Source: Galerina marginata
Taxonomy: Eukaryota; Basidiomycota; Agaricomycetes; Agaricales; Galerinaceae
Direction of reading: 5' to 3'
Length of the DNA stretch: 64,000 nt
Assembly: GCA_023014335.1 (NCBI GenBank)
Contig: JAECYW010000013.1
Span: 496,001-560,000 of the forward strand
Shown: positions 1-11,019 of the stretch, one piece after another
Layout: each line of letters starts with the position of its first letter
Numbering within the stretch: position 1 is the stretch's first letter
Made by a program: the position numbers and the translations under genes
The notes under the pieces: model-generated
The model's input: the letters and a program-made list of their open reading frames with translations, nothing else
Told to the model about the DNA's origin: nothing
The model's database searches: none

Positions 1-469
1 CGCGATGTCTAACGGCGCATTCCAATATAGCTGATGAACGTCATTGTGTAAACTCGATTTCTTTAAAGTTCCACGACGAGAAGTAATGCCTGAAACTCCG
101 GATATGACTGTAATGAGAAACGAAGCTTCTATGAATTTTTTTAGTAGATCGGGTTTATGAAATGCTTAGTGTTCAGATGTCCGCAAGTAACTGCGCCGCA
201 TTTATGAATTTCCGGTCTTAATATCACAGTAAGGTCTTGTCAAAAAGTATGCAGTACGCTGAGGAACTAATATATGGTATTCATGAAAGTTAAATCCAAA
301 AGTATACAAAACGGATGGATGGATAGAGATAAGGGAGAAGAACAGGATGTATACTAGGGGTTTGGACGTTTGAGCAAGAAAGTCGGTCATGTCGTCAATG
401 TCACGAAGCTGGGACTCGTCTTTGCCACTGTAGAAATAACCGGAGACGCGTTGTCGCGATAGGGTCCGA
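1..469. other. Left window edge, no confident gene
   Basis: I see no reading frame or splice pattern here that I can tie to a protein family. The right part, just below the tropomyosin stop codon, is the likely 3' untranslated region of that minus-strand gene. The rest is AT-rich and carries only short, unconserved open frames. Confidence 0.4.
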
Positions 470-1175
470 TTACAGATCTGACATGCTCTTTTCCAGCTCT
501 TCCAAGTCTTGCTGGGATTTACGGTACTTGGCATCCAATTCCTATAGGCAAATTGGCATCAACGACCGATGCCGACTTCATCCAATTTAACGCACCTCGT
601 ATTTCTTCTCCCAAGCATCACGTTCTTGTTCAGCGCGTTGCACTTGCCTTTCAAAGTGTTCCGCTTTGACGTCAACTTGTCTCAACCTACAAAGTAAATG
701 GGTCGCAGGTTTAGGAAGAGGGCGATTAATGTCAGTGATCCCAAAAGTCGCGAATGGGGTGAGTGGGCTGTGCAACGTACTTCTCGACGGTCTCCTTGAG
801 ATTCTTCTCCGCCGCATCGAGCTCTTCCTCCAGGAGCTGCACCTTCCGAGTCAAGTTGTCGCTTGTCGTCTTTGACTGCTCGCCCTCCAAGGAAAAGCCC
901 TTGTACTTCTTCAGCTCCAACTCGGCTTTCTCGTTCTCTTCGTCCAACAGGCCAAGTCGGTGTTGCAGCGACCCGACCTCTTGTTCTCGCTCAAGAAGTT
1001 GCTGCTCAAGCTTCTTAACCTTTGCTTCAGCGTCCTCGGCGCGTGTTACTGCTGCGTCCGCCTCGAGACGGAGCGAGTTCATTTTCTGGATCATAGTTGT
1101 GATTAGATCGCTGCATCTAGGGGCGATAGAAATTGAGATAGAGACGAGATGTACCTCTCTAATTCTGTCGGTCAT
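470..1175 (-). CDS. Tropomyosin
   Basis: An actin-filament-binding coiled-coil protein that stabilises formin-made actin cables and rings. Four exons join in phase: 1155-1175, 781-1085, 596-686 and 470-541. The product is about 162 aa, the usual length of fungal tropomyosins (about 161). Exon 1 encodes MTDRIRE and exon 2 starts KMNSLRLEADAA, the family's typical N-terminus. The whole protein is one charged heptad coiled coil rich in E, K, L and A, with no globular domain, and ends in EELEKSMSDL. The neighbouring upstream gene (1677-2232) has the same exon layout and is a divergent paralogue. A GTT/GTG microsatellite lies just upstream of the start. Identity is near certain; the splice sites are standard GT-AG. 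Confidence 0.93.
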
Positions 1176-1200
1176 TGTGTGTGGTATCGGGCGGTATGCG

Positions 1201-1231
1201 GTTGTTGTTGTTGTGGTGGTGGTGGTGGTGG
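1201..1231. repeat. (GTT)n(GTG)n microsatellite upstream of tropomyosin
   Basis: About five GTT/TTG-type units followed by six GTG/GGT-type units run uninterrupted. They lie 25-55 bases upstream of the tropomyosin start codon, so probably in its 5' leader or core promoter. On the coding strand they read CCA and AAC repeats. Confidence 0.8.
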
Positions 1232-1676
1232 ATTTGACTGCGGTGTGTTGCCTGTTGAATCAAAGACAAAATAGGGAGGGTTGGTTTGGGTAAGGGCAGT
1301 TATGTTCGGAGATTAGATTATCGCACGTGCTTCTTTAAATACTAAATTTCCTTGAGGTCGCTTCATTGATTCTTACTGCCACTGTGTTATTACCGCGGTT
1401 CTTACGCTTGGATTGTTCACCGTACGCTGGGATGAATACGGGACTGGCGATTACACTGCCGTGCTGCTCATGCTTAATATGAAATCAGTTCATCTATGAC
1501 ATCCTCGGATCGATGCCTCGCAAAACACGCGCGACTATGGCTATTTGCGCTCACGGCATTGCTATTGGTCCTTACGAGTGTGTTTCAATTAGCACGTCGG
1601 CCAGAAGCTATCTAAGTTAAGGCAGCCTTGTCGATTAATCTACCACGGAAACAAAATTTGGCAAGTTAGTGAAGAT
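1232..1676. promoter_or_regulatory. Intergenic between the two tropomyosin-type genes
   Basis: This stretch should hold the tropomyosin promoter and the 3' end of the upstream paralogue. A CACGTG E-box core lies at 1324-1329. I see no coding signal. Confidence 0.35.
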
Positions 1677-2232
1677 TCAATTGATCCCCAGGTGCTCTAG
1701 CTCTATGACGAGTTCGCTGTAATCCTTTTTCGATTTCTGGGAGCAAATTAGGTGAGCGTACATTGTATTTACCGTTTATTCGAGGGATATTTACCTGATA
1801 TCCAGACTCGAAGCCATCTGTTTCTTCATGCAGCGACTTTAACTTGGCATCGAGACGGTCAGCCTTCTCGGTGACCAATGTGAGCCTTTCACATAGCGGC
1901 AAGCAAGGTAAATTTGACATATTGTAACACCAGAGGCATTACGTACCTCTTCTTTGCTTCGCCAACCTTCCCCAGTATTACGACCAGCTCCTTCGTCAGT
2001 TGACTGCACTGTCGGGCAAGCTCTACTCGTTTTTGCAAATCGTTTGCCATCTCATTCTTTTGCTTGAGCGCTAATTCCATCGTCTTTGCAGTCTGTTCTG
2101 CTTGTGCCAGACGTTTTGAAGCACTGGTGATTGTAGCACGACGAGCTTCGGCCCACTGTGAAAGTGATACTCAGTTGCGCGTGCCCAAGACGAATATCTA
2201 TGAAAATTACGCGCCCCTCTGACTTGTTCCAT
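1677..2232 (-). CDS. Divergent tropomyosin-like coiled-coil paralogue
   Basis: Four exons join in phase: 2224-2232 (ATG GAA CAA), 1947-2155, 1795-1885 and 1677-1736, giving about 122 aa. The product is a continuous charged helix containing MELALKQKNEMANDLQKR, and it ends KSKKDYSELVIELEHLGIN. Exon 3 is exactly 91 nt, as in the adjacent tropomyosin. Both flanking introns have the same phases (2, then 0), and the last two exons align loosely (KSQQDLEELEK against KSKKDYSELVIEL). I infer a tandem duplicate that lost about 100 nt from exon 2 and diverged strongly. The frame is open throughout with consensus splice sites, so it does not look like a pseudogene. Whether it binds actin is unknown. The 9-nt first exon is the least certain part. 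Confidence 0.6.
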
Positions 2233-2473
2233 GGTGTGGTGGCAGAAGAGCTTGAAGGGAGTTTACGCGTCGAGAATGGGTCAGGGGCCAACTTATAAGT
2301 AGAGAGTAGATTAGATTAAGTAGCGTGGGAAAGTGTGCAGAATGAAATGTGTGATGATCGATGGAGTCAGTCATCCATTCTTGCACATAACAGTCCTCAT
2401 TATTTAACAAACTCCTTATAAACGCGGCTGGCTTACCCTTGTAGCTATTTCCTATCTTCTCACTCAATATTCC

Positions 2474-4657
2474 ATGACTCCAGTGCCCCAGGAAGGTCCG
2501 TAAACCCGTACATCTCCCCTTCCGAATCTAACGTGTATGTATGAATAGAACTTCCAATCCTAGAGGCTCTCATCAAGTATGGACAAGCTGTCTCCTCATA
2601 TATACGCTCTTCTGAACTCGTTACTCTTCGTAGCATAAGGAACAGGCTCACTGCACTCAAGAAAGATCGCGGCGAGTTCATCAAGGCCTCCGATGTCAAC
2701 CAGCTCCATCAGGCTGTCGTAAAACAAAGTCCGTCTTCCGAGGCTTATTGCTCGCAGTAAAAACTCACCGTCACAAACAGTAACGAAGCTTAACGACGTA
2801 CGAGATGATACTACGACTTATAATAACAGGCTGGATACTACTCTTGCCGATGTCTTCAGTTTGCTCTCTCTCTTCTACCTCACCATCGGCAAGACAAGGG
2901 ACGCGCCTGCGACTTATTGCCAAATTGCCTCCATGAGGGTTAGTGGAAAATGCTCATCCCAAAGAACCTCCATCCCGTGTATTCCCAAATGTCATGGCAT
3001 GGCGAAACACGTTTGTTTCTCTTCGAGTTTTCACCTCCAGAGTGAACAGGGTTACGTCTGGCCTCCGAGAATCGCCTCCTTTTATCTTTTTACTTACAAG
3101 AGTTTTCCCTTCTACAGCAAATTCTCAATCACATGAATGAGTCAGCAGTTTACAACGAAGCCGACCTCAAGCCCTTCCAAAGACGATTGGCCGAGTTGCG
3201 CCAGATTGTTCAACAGGATGCCGAGCATTCCAAAAACCCAAAATCTCTAACAAAGCTTCTCGAACGTCAACTGAACGAGTGCGGTATGTCTTGTGTCTTT
3301 GTCACTCCTTTCTTGCCTCCAAACGCTCAAACCTTGCCCAGATGCAATTGTGAAACAATTACAAGAATCACTGTCGGTCCTATCGCCCGAGCTTGTTCCA
3401 GTCCACCAGAAATTAGTAACAATCAGACGGCAACTCGTAGCTCTTGCTGCAAAGGAAGGCTCTCAAAAGGCCGAATTAAAGCCCATCCAAGAGGAGCTTC
3501 GCAGAATCGATTCGTTGAGTACCTCCCATCCTACGCCATGTTTGTTGCCACTTTTCTGTTTCAGAGGCTTGCCTCTTTCTCTCGAGCACTCTGCTGACAT
3601 TTCGTTACCCCGCTTGGTTGTTTCCCCAAACAATATTTTCCTTCACATTCAAATACTGAACGACGTTTTTTATGACCGCAGGACGCGCGTGGATGGCAAA
3701 TTTCTTGGCCCTGGAGGAATCGTTCCTTCTTCTCAAGCGATCTGCTCTTCTCTCCTTGAGGAATGCTTCGAAGTTGCCCAGGAAATCAAAGCCCACGAAG
3801 ACTCGAAAAACGTAGCCTCGTCCTTGAAACCTATTTACGATCGGCTAAGCGACATCAGGGCTGAACTAGAGAGTTTGGTTATGACACATCGATGGAGCCT
3901 ACGAGAAACCGATCTTTGGAATTATTCCCTCAGCTTACAGGAGATCGATAAAATGCGAGTTGATGGCAAGTTTGTGGATGCCGACGGGAATCGACCGGCA
4001 GGACAATTCGTATGTCTTTTTGTCCGCCTCCGGAGACACTTTATTTGAGTCGCTGAATTATCTGTTCTTATTCAATAGGTTCTCCTGTATCTGCTTAGAC
4101 GATGTTATGGCCTCATTTACCGCTTACTTTCTTCAAGCGAGCCCGTGTCGGAGGAGTTGATGCCAATAGTATGATCTTTTCCTTTCTTTGCAAATACCTG
4201 CTCTGATCTTTGGTGAAGGCAAATAAACTAACAACTGTGAAGAAGTGTTTAAATGAAGTATTGAAATACGGAGGGCCATTTAACGCTCGTGATTTATATC
4301 CTGTATGTCCCTGATGCTTGTTCAGTATGTTTGGCGGCCAATTGCACGGAGCTCACTCTTCTTTTGAACAGTATCAACTCGCTTTATTCCAAATCGATTC
4401 TATGCGAAAAGACGGACGTTTTATCGGTGTAGATGGTTCGATTCCCGAAGGCCAAGGTATCATCAACGCAAACCTGAGTGAATGCCATGAGTTGGTAGAA
4501 ATGGTAAGTGACCTTTCGGTGTTCCTCTGGGTATCTTTGATTTAAAATTTTCCAATAGCTGAAAGAATCAATGGACGAGGGCGAGACGGAAGAAGACGAG
4601 GACGAAGAAGAATTTGACTATTCTGGTTCTGATTCCGATCATGGCCCAAACCAATGA
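2474..4657 (+). CDS. DUF2408 (UPF0662) family protein
   Basis: A conserved fungal cytoplasmic protein of unknown biochemical role. About ten exons: 2474-2495, 2549-2718, about 2795-2938, 3118-3283, 3342-3513, 3682-4009, 4079-4168, 4219-4302, 4372-4503 and 4559-4657. Phases agree after the third exon. The repeated signatures MRVDGKFVDADGNRPAG, MRKDGRFIGVDGSIPEGQG and TRVDGKFLGPGG, plus SLFYLTIGKTRDAPATYCQI, mark the family. The C-terminus is acidic (ETEEDEDEEEFDYSGSDSD). The 5' border of exon 3 is uncertain: the frame fits an AAG acceptor near 2794, but a CAG acceptor a few bases upstream would shift the frame. The gene is divergent from the tropomyosin-like gene, with 241 bases between start codons. 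Confidence 0.85.
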
Positions 4658-5270
4658 GGTTAATATATTCAAAAGACCTCAGTTGCTCGTTGCTTCGTCG
4701 ATTAAATCGATACGGACAAACCACTACTTACCAACGTATTTTTGTCTCTCCAGACCCTTTGCTGGTGTTCTCTCAAATCCATTTCGTATATTGCTCTGTT
4801 TTCATAGGGGTTAGTCAAATGTAGTATGTAAAACAATAGAGGCCGCATAAATATATCAAACAATCACTATTAAATTTACCATAGACTGGATGGCATTAAG
4901 TCGCTGTTTTACTGTAATGGGTCATACACTATCTCGGGCTATGGCACCATCGTAACTGATATCTGGACGAGATACGTGGAAGTTGAGACCCAAGTGGCAC
5001 ATACTATATTTCTTGATTTGGGGGATTTAGTCGACAGTTGTCTGACACAGGCCGATGGGCGCCAGGGTGCTTTGAAGATGTGACTGTATAGTTATGATGC
5101 GGTGGGTTGTGTCGTTGTCGGGACGTAAGGCCTTAAGGTTCTAAGTTCCTGCGCGCTCATCTGAACTGGGAGTCGCATAGGGAAAGGACTCGAACGAAAG
5201 ACCCAGGTTATATTGATATATCATTAGCGTAAAATACATTGCTCCAAAACTCTAGGGTATTGAATTACGA
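4658..5270. other. Convergent intergenic region
   Basis: This lies between the 3' ends of the DUF2408 gene (+) and the CLC channel gene (-) and probably holds both 3' untranslated regions. I find no gene. One T-loop-like stretch near 5185-5205 does not fold into a tRNA. Confidence 0.4.
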
Positions 5271-8200
5271 TTAGGGTTGTCGTTGGTGAGGTGGGTACTG
5301 TGATAGTGCAGCCGTGTGTGGAAAATGACTCGTTAACAAAGTAACCACATCTCTTTTTGTCACTAGGCCAGTGAGCTTGCCAGCATGAGTGAAAAGTATT
5401 TGGCGCAAGTTCTGTCAGAGATGTGAACAAGGGAGATGCACAGCATACAAGTGAATATACGTACAAGCTTTTGGAACATATTCACGACTTGCTCTTGGGG
5501 AACTTCCTTCCGCAGTTGAATTATGGAATCTTCAAGTGCGCTCGATAAATCCACTCGTTCCTCTGCAGGTACTCGCAGTCTATTTTGAGAAAAGGTGCAT
5601 TTCTTGCCTAGTTCTTCTTCGGTTTCGTCGAGTTGAAGGCGATCTATACGAGGTGAGCGGTGTGGTAAAATCCAAAAAGGCCGGACAAAAAAAAACAATG
5701 GAGACTTACCCAGCGCTGCGATCAGCTCAAGTCTTGTGGCGTAACCGACAAATTCTCCATGTTTATCCACGATAGGGAAGCCATGGAATTGGTGTCGTGC
5801 GAGCAATCCTTTCAGATCACCAACGGTGGTGACAGCCTCTTTAATGGCGATAATTTGCGACAAGGGCTTCATCAAGTTTGCGCCAGTTTCACCTCTGTCA
5901 CGGTAATCGACTGGCGGAAGCCAGGGATAACCCCGCATTGCAATCCACACCGAATAGATACCGTCCTTCCCCATCGCATCCCCAACCCATTTTGAGGTCA
6001 TGACACAGATCATAATAGGTAAAACGTGTGATAGTGCACCGGTCAACTGAAAAAATAATGTCAGGGATGAGTGCACAAGTTATTCCAGGACTCACTTCGA
6101 AGAGGATGACGACCAAAGATACTGTCAAGGAAGGTAAGCCCATAAAGTGGGGGCGACTAAATGGTGGCTCACTTGTCATTCTCGTCACGCCACCGAGCAT
6201 TGCCGAAGCACCAATAACTGCATAGAAGCCAGGCGAAATACACCTTACTGACGGGTCAGGAGGGCACGACAGGAAGATCCATGCGGTTGGATACGCTCTG
6301 TACAAACTTTGTCTATCAAGGTGTGTAGACATGTTATTAATTAATTATTGAAGCGTAAAAGGGGGTATGGCCAACATACGTGATCAAACCCATAGCACGT
6401 CCTAAGCATGCACCGATTCCTATTGTGGGCAAAAATATTCCAGCAGGTATCTAAAGAACTCAGTCATCAGGTCATGATGTTTAAAGTTGAAAAATTCATA
6501 CCATCATGCCAAACGTCCACGCAGTGAGAAAAATCTTGAGGATGGCGGTTAAACACAAGAGAAAGACGTTTTCTACGGTTGCAGTAGGGCTGGAAAAAGT
6601 CGTGAAATTTACGCAGGTACAGTTTTCGAGAGAAGACACACTTGCACAATCCATGGTAGTCGCCTTTAGTGGGGTCGCACTCTTGGAAGAGATTCGCAAC
6701 TAGTTCCGAGGTTTGTACTCTATTCTGAGCGATCAGCGGGAATGGTGTCACTTGGTCGAAATATTCACCTAGCAAAAACAATCTAAAAAGGGTAAGAAGC
6801 TGGCGTGGAAGATAATATGCGCAAGTCTCACCAAATAGCTCACAGCTGCTGTAACAGCGCTTGCGAAGACAACTTCCAGCACAGGCCATTCTCCGAGAAC
6901 GCTGTTCCGTCGGTATAATGCAATTTCAACATTAAGTCGTATTAACAGGGAACCAAGAACACCCTGGGAGTACAGCAGCATTAGAGGTCGTCTTCTGGAG
7001 ACAAAAAAAAAGTTATACTCCAATAACTCCAAGGGTGACCCAAGGAATCTGTGGTTTGCATTAGTAAATTCGGAAGGCGTCTCCTTTCCATTGCTCACCA
7101 ATTCAAAGGCTCTCCAGCTATCAGACATAAAAGTCACCTAGAATCGATTTTAAGGTCTGCAACAGTCCCGTTTCTAGGATCGTACCTGAAAGAGGACCAG
7201 TTTTGCTGTACTAAATGGGTTGACCCACTGTAGAGAAACGGCTGCGATAGCTGAAGCAACGAAACCCCTCCACATGACGTCTGATTCATTCGCAAAAGTG
7301 TCCAGTTCTATGAGGTAGACATTCATTTCACAGTTCGTAAGTAGGTGCGGTCACTCACCTTCCAAACCAAACAGTACTCCTCCAAGGGGACTACCAAAAG
7401 CAACAGATACACCTGCAGCCGCGGCTGCAGCTAACACTCTTCTTTTTTGAGCTAGTAGCGGAATAAAATAATAATAATAAACAAAAGGCGAAGTGACTAC
7501 CTTCGTTATGTCGAAATTCTTTGAACAGTTGAGATAAGAAATATGCCATGCAACAAGCGACATGAACCAAAGGTCCCTGGAACAAGATTTAATAACACAC
7601 ACATGTGGATATTCTAACTCACTTCCTTGCCAAGGGAAAGACCAGATGCAACAGCCAGAGCCAACCCGAGCGCCTTGATTAATAGAGTCCATGGCGTAAG
7701 GAACGCATCAAAAACGTAGCCTCCGAGAATCTGAGATTCCATTAGGACACAAGGCTCTTGGAGAATATTTTGTGTCAGATATATCTCAGAATAGACTTAC
7801 AGCTTTTATTTCGGGAACTAGGTTCAAAGGATAGTGAGGGTTGTTAAGAACTCCTATAAAGAAAGAGACGTACTTCCGGTGTGGAACGCACTTGGGAATA
7901 GTTGGATCAGAGGTATAGGCATTATGTATTGTTGCAGCAAAAAGACTTACTGTGGAGCATAAGTAACGACTAACAGAGCTGCACTTCCCGCAAATGCAAT
8001 CTATGTTGAATAAAATGCTTGAATTGCGTGATAAAAACCTAACACTGCAAACACGTACTGCGAGTACGACATAAATAAATGCTTGCAACAGAGAATGCCC
8101 AAAGATTGAGTGTATATTGAAGTAGTTACCCCAACTTTGCCATTCCTGACATACCTCACCCGCTGGAATAAAGGATGAGAGGCTGCAAGAAGAGTTGAGA

Positions 8201-8643
8201 GGTTAGAGCATACGGTCGAGGCCGCTACAACAAGCGTTCGAGTTGTAGAAGAAACCGTAAGAACATCGGCCTTCACGTAGGTCTCCAAGCCTTAAAGAGC
8301 GGTCCACTGTCAGATGAAAGAACTTTAACGAGATCAATACACACCATTTCACCAAAACATCGAGCCACGCCCCAGCTATGCCGATACCGAACCCAGTCAC
8401 AATGACGACAAACCACATCCGGGCGGCCTCTAACGCGGGAAGGAGAATCCCGCGGACACCAGCCTGTGACTCTAGAGCATGGTTGCGCTCGCGTTCGAGA
8501 GTCTCCTCATGAAGCCAGTCAATAGTATTGCCGTCCTGATATTTCGCTGTGCGCTGAAAAGGGATGGGGAGTCTGCCGTCTTCGGTTAGCTCGTATTGAC
8601 CCCCATCATAAAGGACGTCTTCTTGTGTATGTCGAGTCGGCAT
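5271..8643 (-). CDS. CLC-family chloride channel / Cl-/H+ exchanger
   Basis: A multi-span membrane protein that moves chloride, in fungi usually in Golgi/vacuolar or plasma membranes. It has many exons separated by short introns. In order: a cytoplasmic N-terminus from [13 protein letters not shown]; the first helix ([14 protein letters not shown]); [18 protein letters not shown]; a filter region read as YAPHAFHTGIPEIKA across a 17-nt exon (7874-7890); GLSLGKEGPLVHV with the gating glutamate; [20 protein letters not shown]; and two C-terminal CBS domains ([41 protein letters not shown]). The stop is at 5271-5273. The usual GSGIPE is replaced by HTGIPE. The conserved GKEGP glutamate suggests a gated transporter, but channel versus exchanger cannot be decided here. 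The gene is divergent from Med4. Confidence 0.92.
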
Positions 8644-8846
8644 GTCGGAGAGGCATGCAGATGAAGGTCAGGTACAGCTTGACAGTGACCGCGCTAGTGT
8701 TTAGTGGAAGTATGTTTGATGTGCGCGCCGATGCCAAACAACGTCGCGTTCAAATGAATTGACGCGCCGAGACGTTCTTGGATCGCATATGCCGGCGCCG
8801 CAAAGCTAAAAGCTGGACATTTATCTGGCCCCTAGTCGGCTCAAAT

Positions 8847-9692
8847 ATGTCGCAGAACCTCAAGCCCCCGACGACATCGTCTGCTCACAACGATGGCGCA
8901 TCCATGTCAGCGACATTGCTCGCGCCGTTGAACGAACTGCAAGCCTTGGCCAATACCCTGTTTTTGTCATTATCTCCCCCACAGTCAAAACCCCCTCCCC
9001 CACCTCCGCTTTCCTCCTTTTTGGAATGCGACGGAGCCTTGGCGTCTGCCATTAATCTTGCATATGTCCACCAAATCAAGCAAAGAAAAGTCGATGCTCT
9101 GGAGGCTGAAATCCTAGACCTAGAGGCTCAATGGCGCGAAATATGCGCAGAACTGGCTGCTGGAAAGGCAGAGCTTGAAGAATTAATTGAAGAAGGAGAC
9201 GAACGCATAATGGCCATTGACGAGGCGAAGAAAGGTACTCAAATATCCATTGGAGAGGGATATCTTAGAGCTTATTTTCTTCTTCTTCTTAAGCGTCAAT
9301 TCCCTACCCCGAATTACTTGCATACGCTCAAAGCCTCAGCGCGTTTACCTCTGCTCCACCAAATATGCCTGACCTCACGCTTCCTGGTCAACCTCCCCCT
9401 CCTCTATTTTTCCCTCCATTTCCGAACGAAGAAAAGATGCGACGTGGTCGTCTCAACGCGGAAGCTCCACTTGGCTTGTTGGGAGAGACTCATTCTGTTG
9501 GACGACGTAAGATAATCCTCTTGTTTCTCATCCCCAAGGTCTTTGATGGCAGCTTTATTTGTAGCCCCCACCGTCTCGCCAAAAGTCGAAGCCAGCCATA
9601 ACATCCCCGGAGCCAACCCTTATCGACAAGACCTTCGCGCACCTCCACCTCAATTCTTTGATCTTGACTTGGACTTGAATCCTGATTTATGA
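8847..9692 (+). CDS. MED4: Mediator complex subunit 4
   Basis: A middle-module subunit of Mediator, which links transcription factors to RNA polymerase II. Three exons in phase (8847-9234, 9294-9506, 9565-9692) give 242 aa. The family core is visible: LLAPLNELQALANTLFLSLSP near the N-terminus, a coiled coil (KVDALEAEILDLEAQWREI, with an acidic AELEELIEEGDERI stretch), then a Pro-rich part with IPYPELLAYAQSLSAFTSAP. That last motif is the family's hallmark after the coiled coil. The end is acidic (FFDLDLDLNPDL). Another in-frame ATG lies upstream at 8778; I chose 8847 because MSQN leads directly into the conserved region. The start codon is 203 bases from the divergent CLC start. Confidence 0.85.
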
Positions 9693-9962
9693 ACAAATGC
9701 ACATCTATCCTTTGATCCCCACCTGTCAAATACCGAGGATGCCATGTATCATTGTCGTTTTAACTTCCTCGAGATGCATCTTCGACCATCCTGCGACATA
9801 CACACATCGTTGAACGGGCATCACATCCTGAAGTACTTACCTCTCGTACGTGATTAATATGTCGGATTTGTACTATCTGCGACGATATACCAAATCGATT
9901 ACAATTATTATAGGCCATATAGAGACTTCCGAAGCAAATGAGGCGTCGGTCTGTAGAGATTA

Positions 9963-10664
9963 TCATGACCTCTTCTCGGCTTTGTCTGTGTTCTTTAATT
10001 TCCGTATCCGGGCTGCTATTCCGCCACCCAGCTTGAAGACATCTGGCAAGATCATTGGAGGAGGTTGGGGTTTGAGCTTCACGTATCGCGTGGCATATTG
10101 GTCTAACTGTTTTCTGAACCCAATGTTAGGACAGACAATTCCACGGATGGATTGGATATATTCAATTGACGCTGCAGCAGTCATGTCTGTTGTCGCGACG
10201 AGGTACGCGCAAACAACAGTTGCACTGCGACTGATCCCTTGCGCGCAATGTACCTGTGTGCATTGAAGGAAGAGGCATGAGCACAAGCTAACGGCGTGGA
10301 GTCATGCTGGACCCACCAAGACTTTGTTAACCTCATTCTCTTCAAGAGCTTTGCGGATAAAGGCCGTTGTGGTATCGAGATGTTGCAAGATATCGGACTC
10401 CGCCACATCTGCGATGCACAGATGGAGCCTTCTCTCCTCGGTAATGAAACCTGGTAGAGTTGGCTTCGCCTCCAGAACTGATATGACATGCGTTATCCCA
10501 AGGTCGCTGAGTTTTTCAGAATTGGTTGCTGTCCAAAGGTCCGACAGATAGAGCCGCGACACGATACGGCTAGCTACACGACCATATCCGGAACTTGAGC
10601 CTTTGAGGGACGCTTTAGCGGGGGCTAGCGCTTTCTCCCAATTTTGAGCGGGGAACGAAAGCAT
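9963..10664 (-). CDS. Dual-specificity protein phosphatase
   Basis: A cysteine phosphatase that removes phosphate from Tyr and Ser/Thr. Two exons (10317-10664 and 9963-10253) are joined by a 63-nt intron with a GTGGGT donor, giving 212 aa. The catalytic P-loop HCAQGISRS (HCxxGxxRS) sits at the start of exon 2, right after the conserved KVLV strand. Upstream, VSRLYLSDLWTATNSEKLSD and ITHVISVLEAKPTLP match the typical DSP start (the LGDxxxA-type region). The family Asp general acid is probably in the LHLCIADVAESDI segment. The C-terminal tail (about 50 aa) is basic and Pro-rich with no domain. Similar to small Yvh1/DUSP12-like or DUSP19-like enzymes, but it has no zinc-binding tail, so it is not Yvh1. 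The substrate is unknown. Confidence 0.88.
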
Positions 10665-11019
10665 CTCCGGTTATGAACGGGGGTTGCAGGTAAATGAGGT
10701 GGTGGATGTGCTGGAAAAGGCGCTTGCTTGCATTCTTGAGGTTGCTCTCCTTAAGTACTATCTATCATGAGCTGTCGATTTCGTTTAGATGTCCATTTGG
10801 TATTCGGAAGCGTGTGAAAGATCAAATAAAAGCAAAGCAGATAACTGCTTCCTCCCTTGAAGTCCCTTCCTCCGTCCACCTACTTTAAGCTTAAAAGCTT
10901 AAAGCGCTGGCCTGGCTCGTTGACTGACTGGCTTCGTTCAAAAAGTGCAATAATATGACTCCAGGCACCCTCATTCTTTCACTACCATCCTCAACACTGT
11001 GGTTTATTGCCAGATTTGA

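Noticed and set aside
763..1293. 176-codon plus-strand open frame rich in Ser/Phe
   Set aside because: It is the antisense shadow of the tropomyosin coiled-coil exon; composition is explained by the reverse complement of Glu/Lys/Leu codons.
5150..5215. T-loop-like GTTCGAGTCC on the minus strand suggesting a tRNA
   Set aside because: The flanking bases do not form a T stem, and no matching D arm, anticodon stem or acceptor stem is present.
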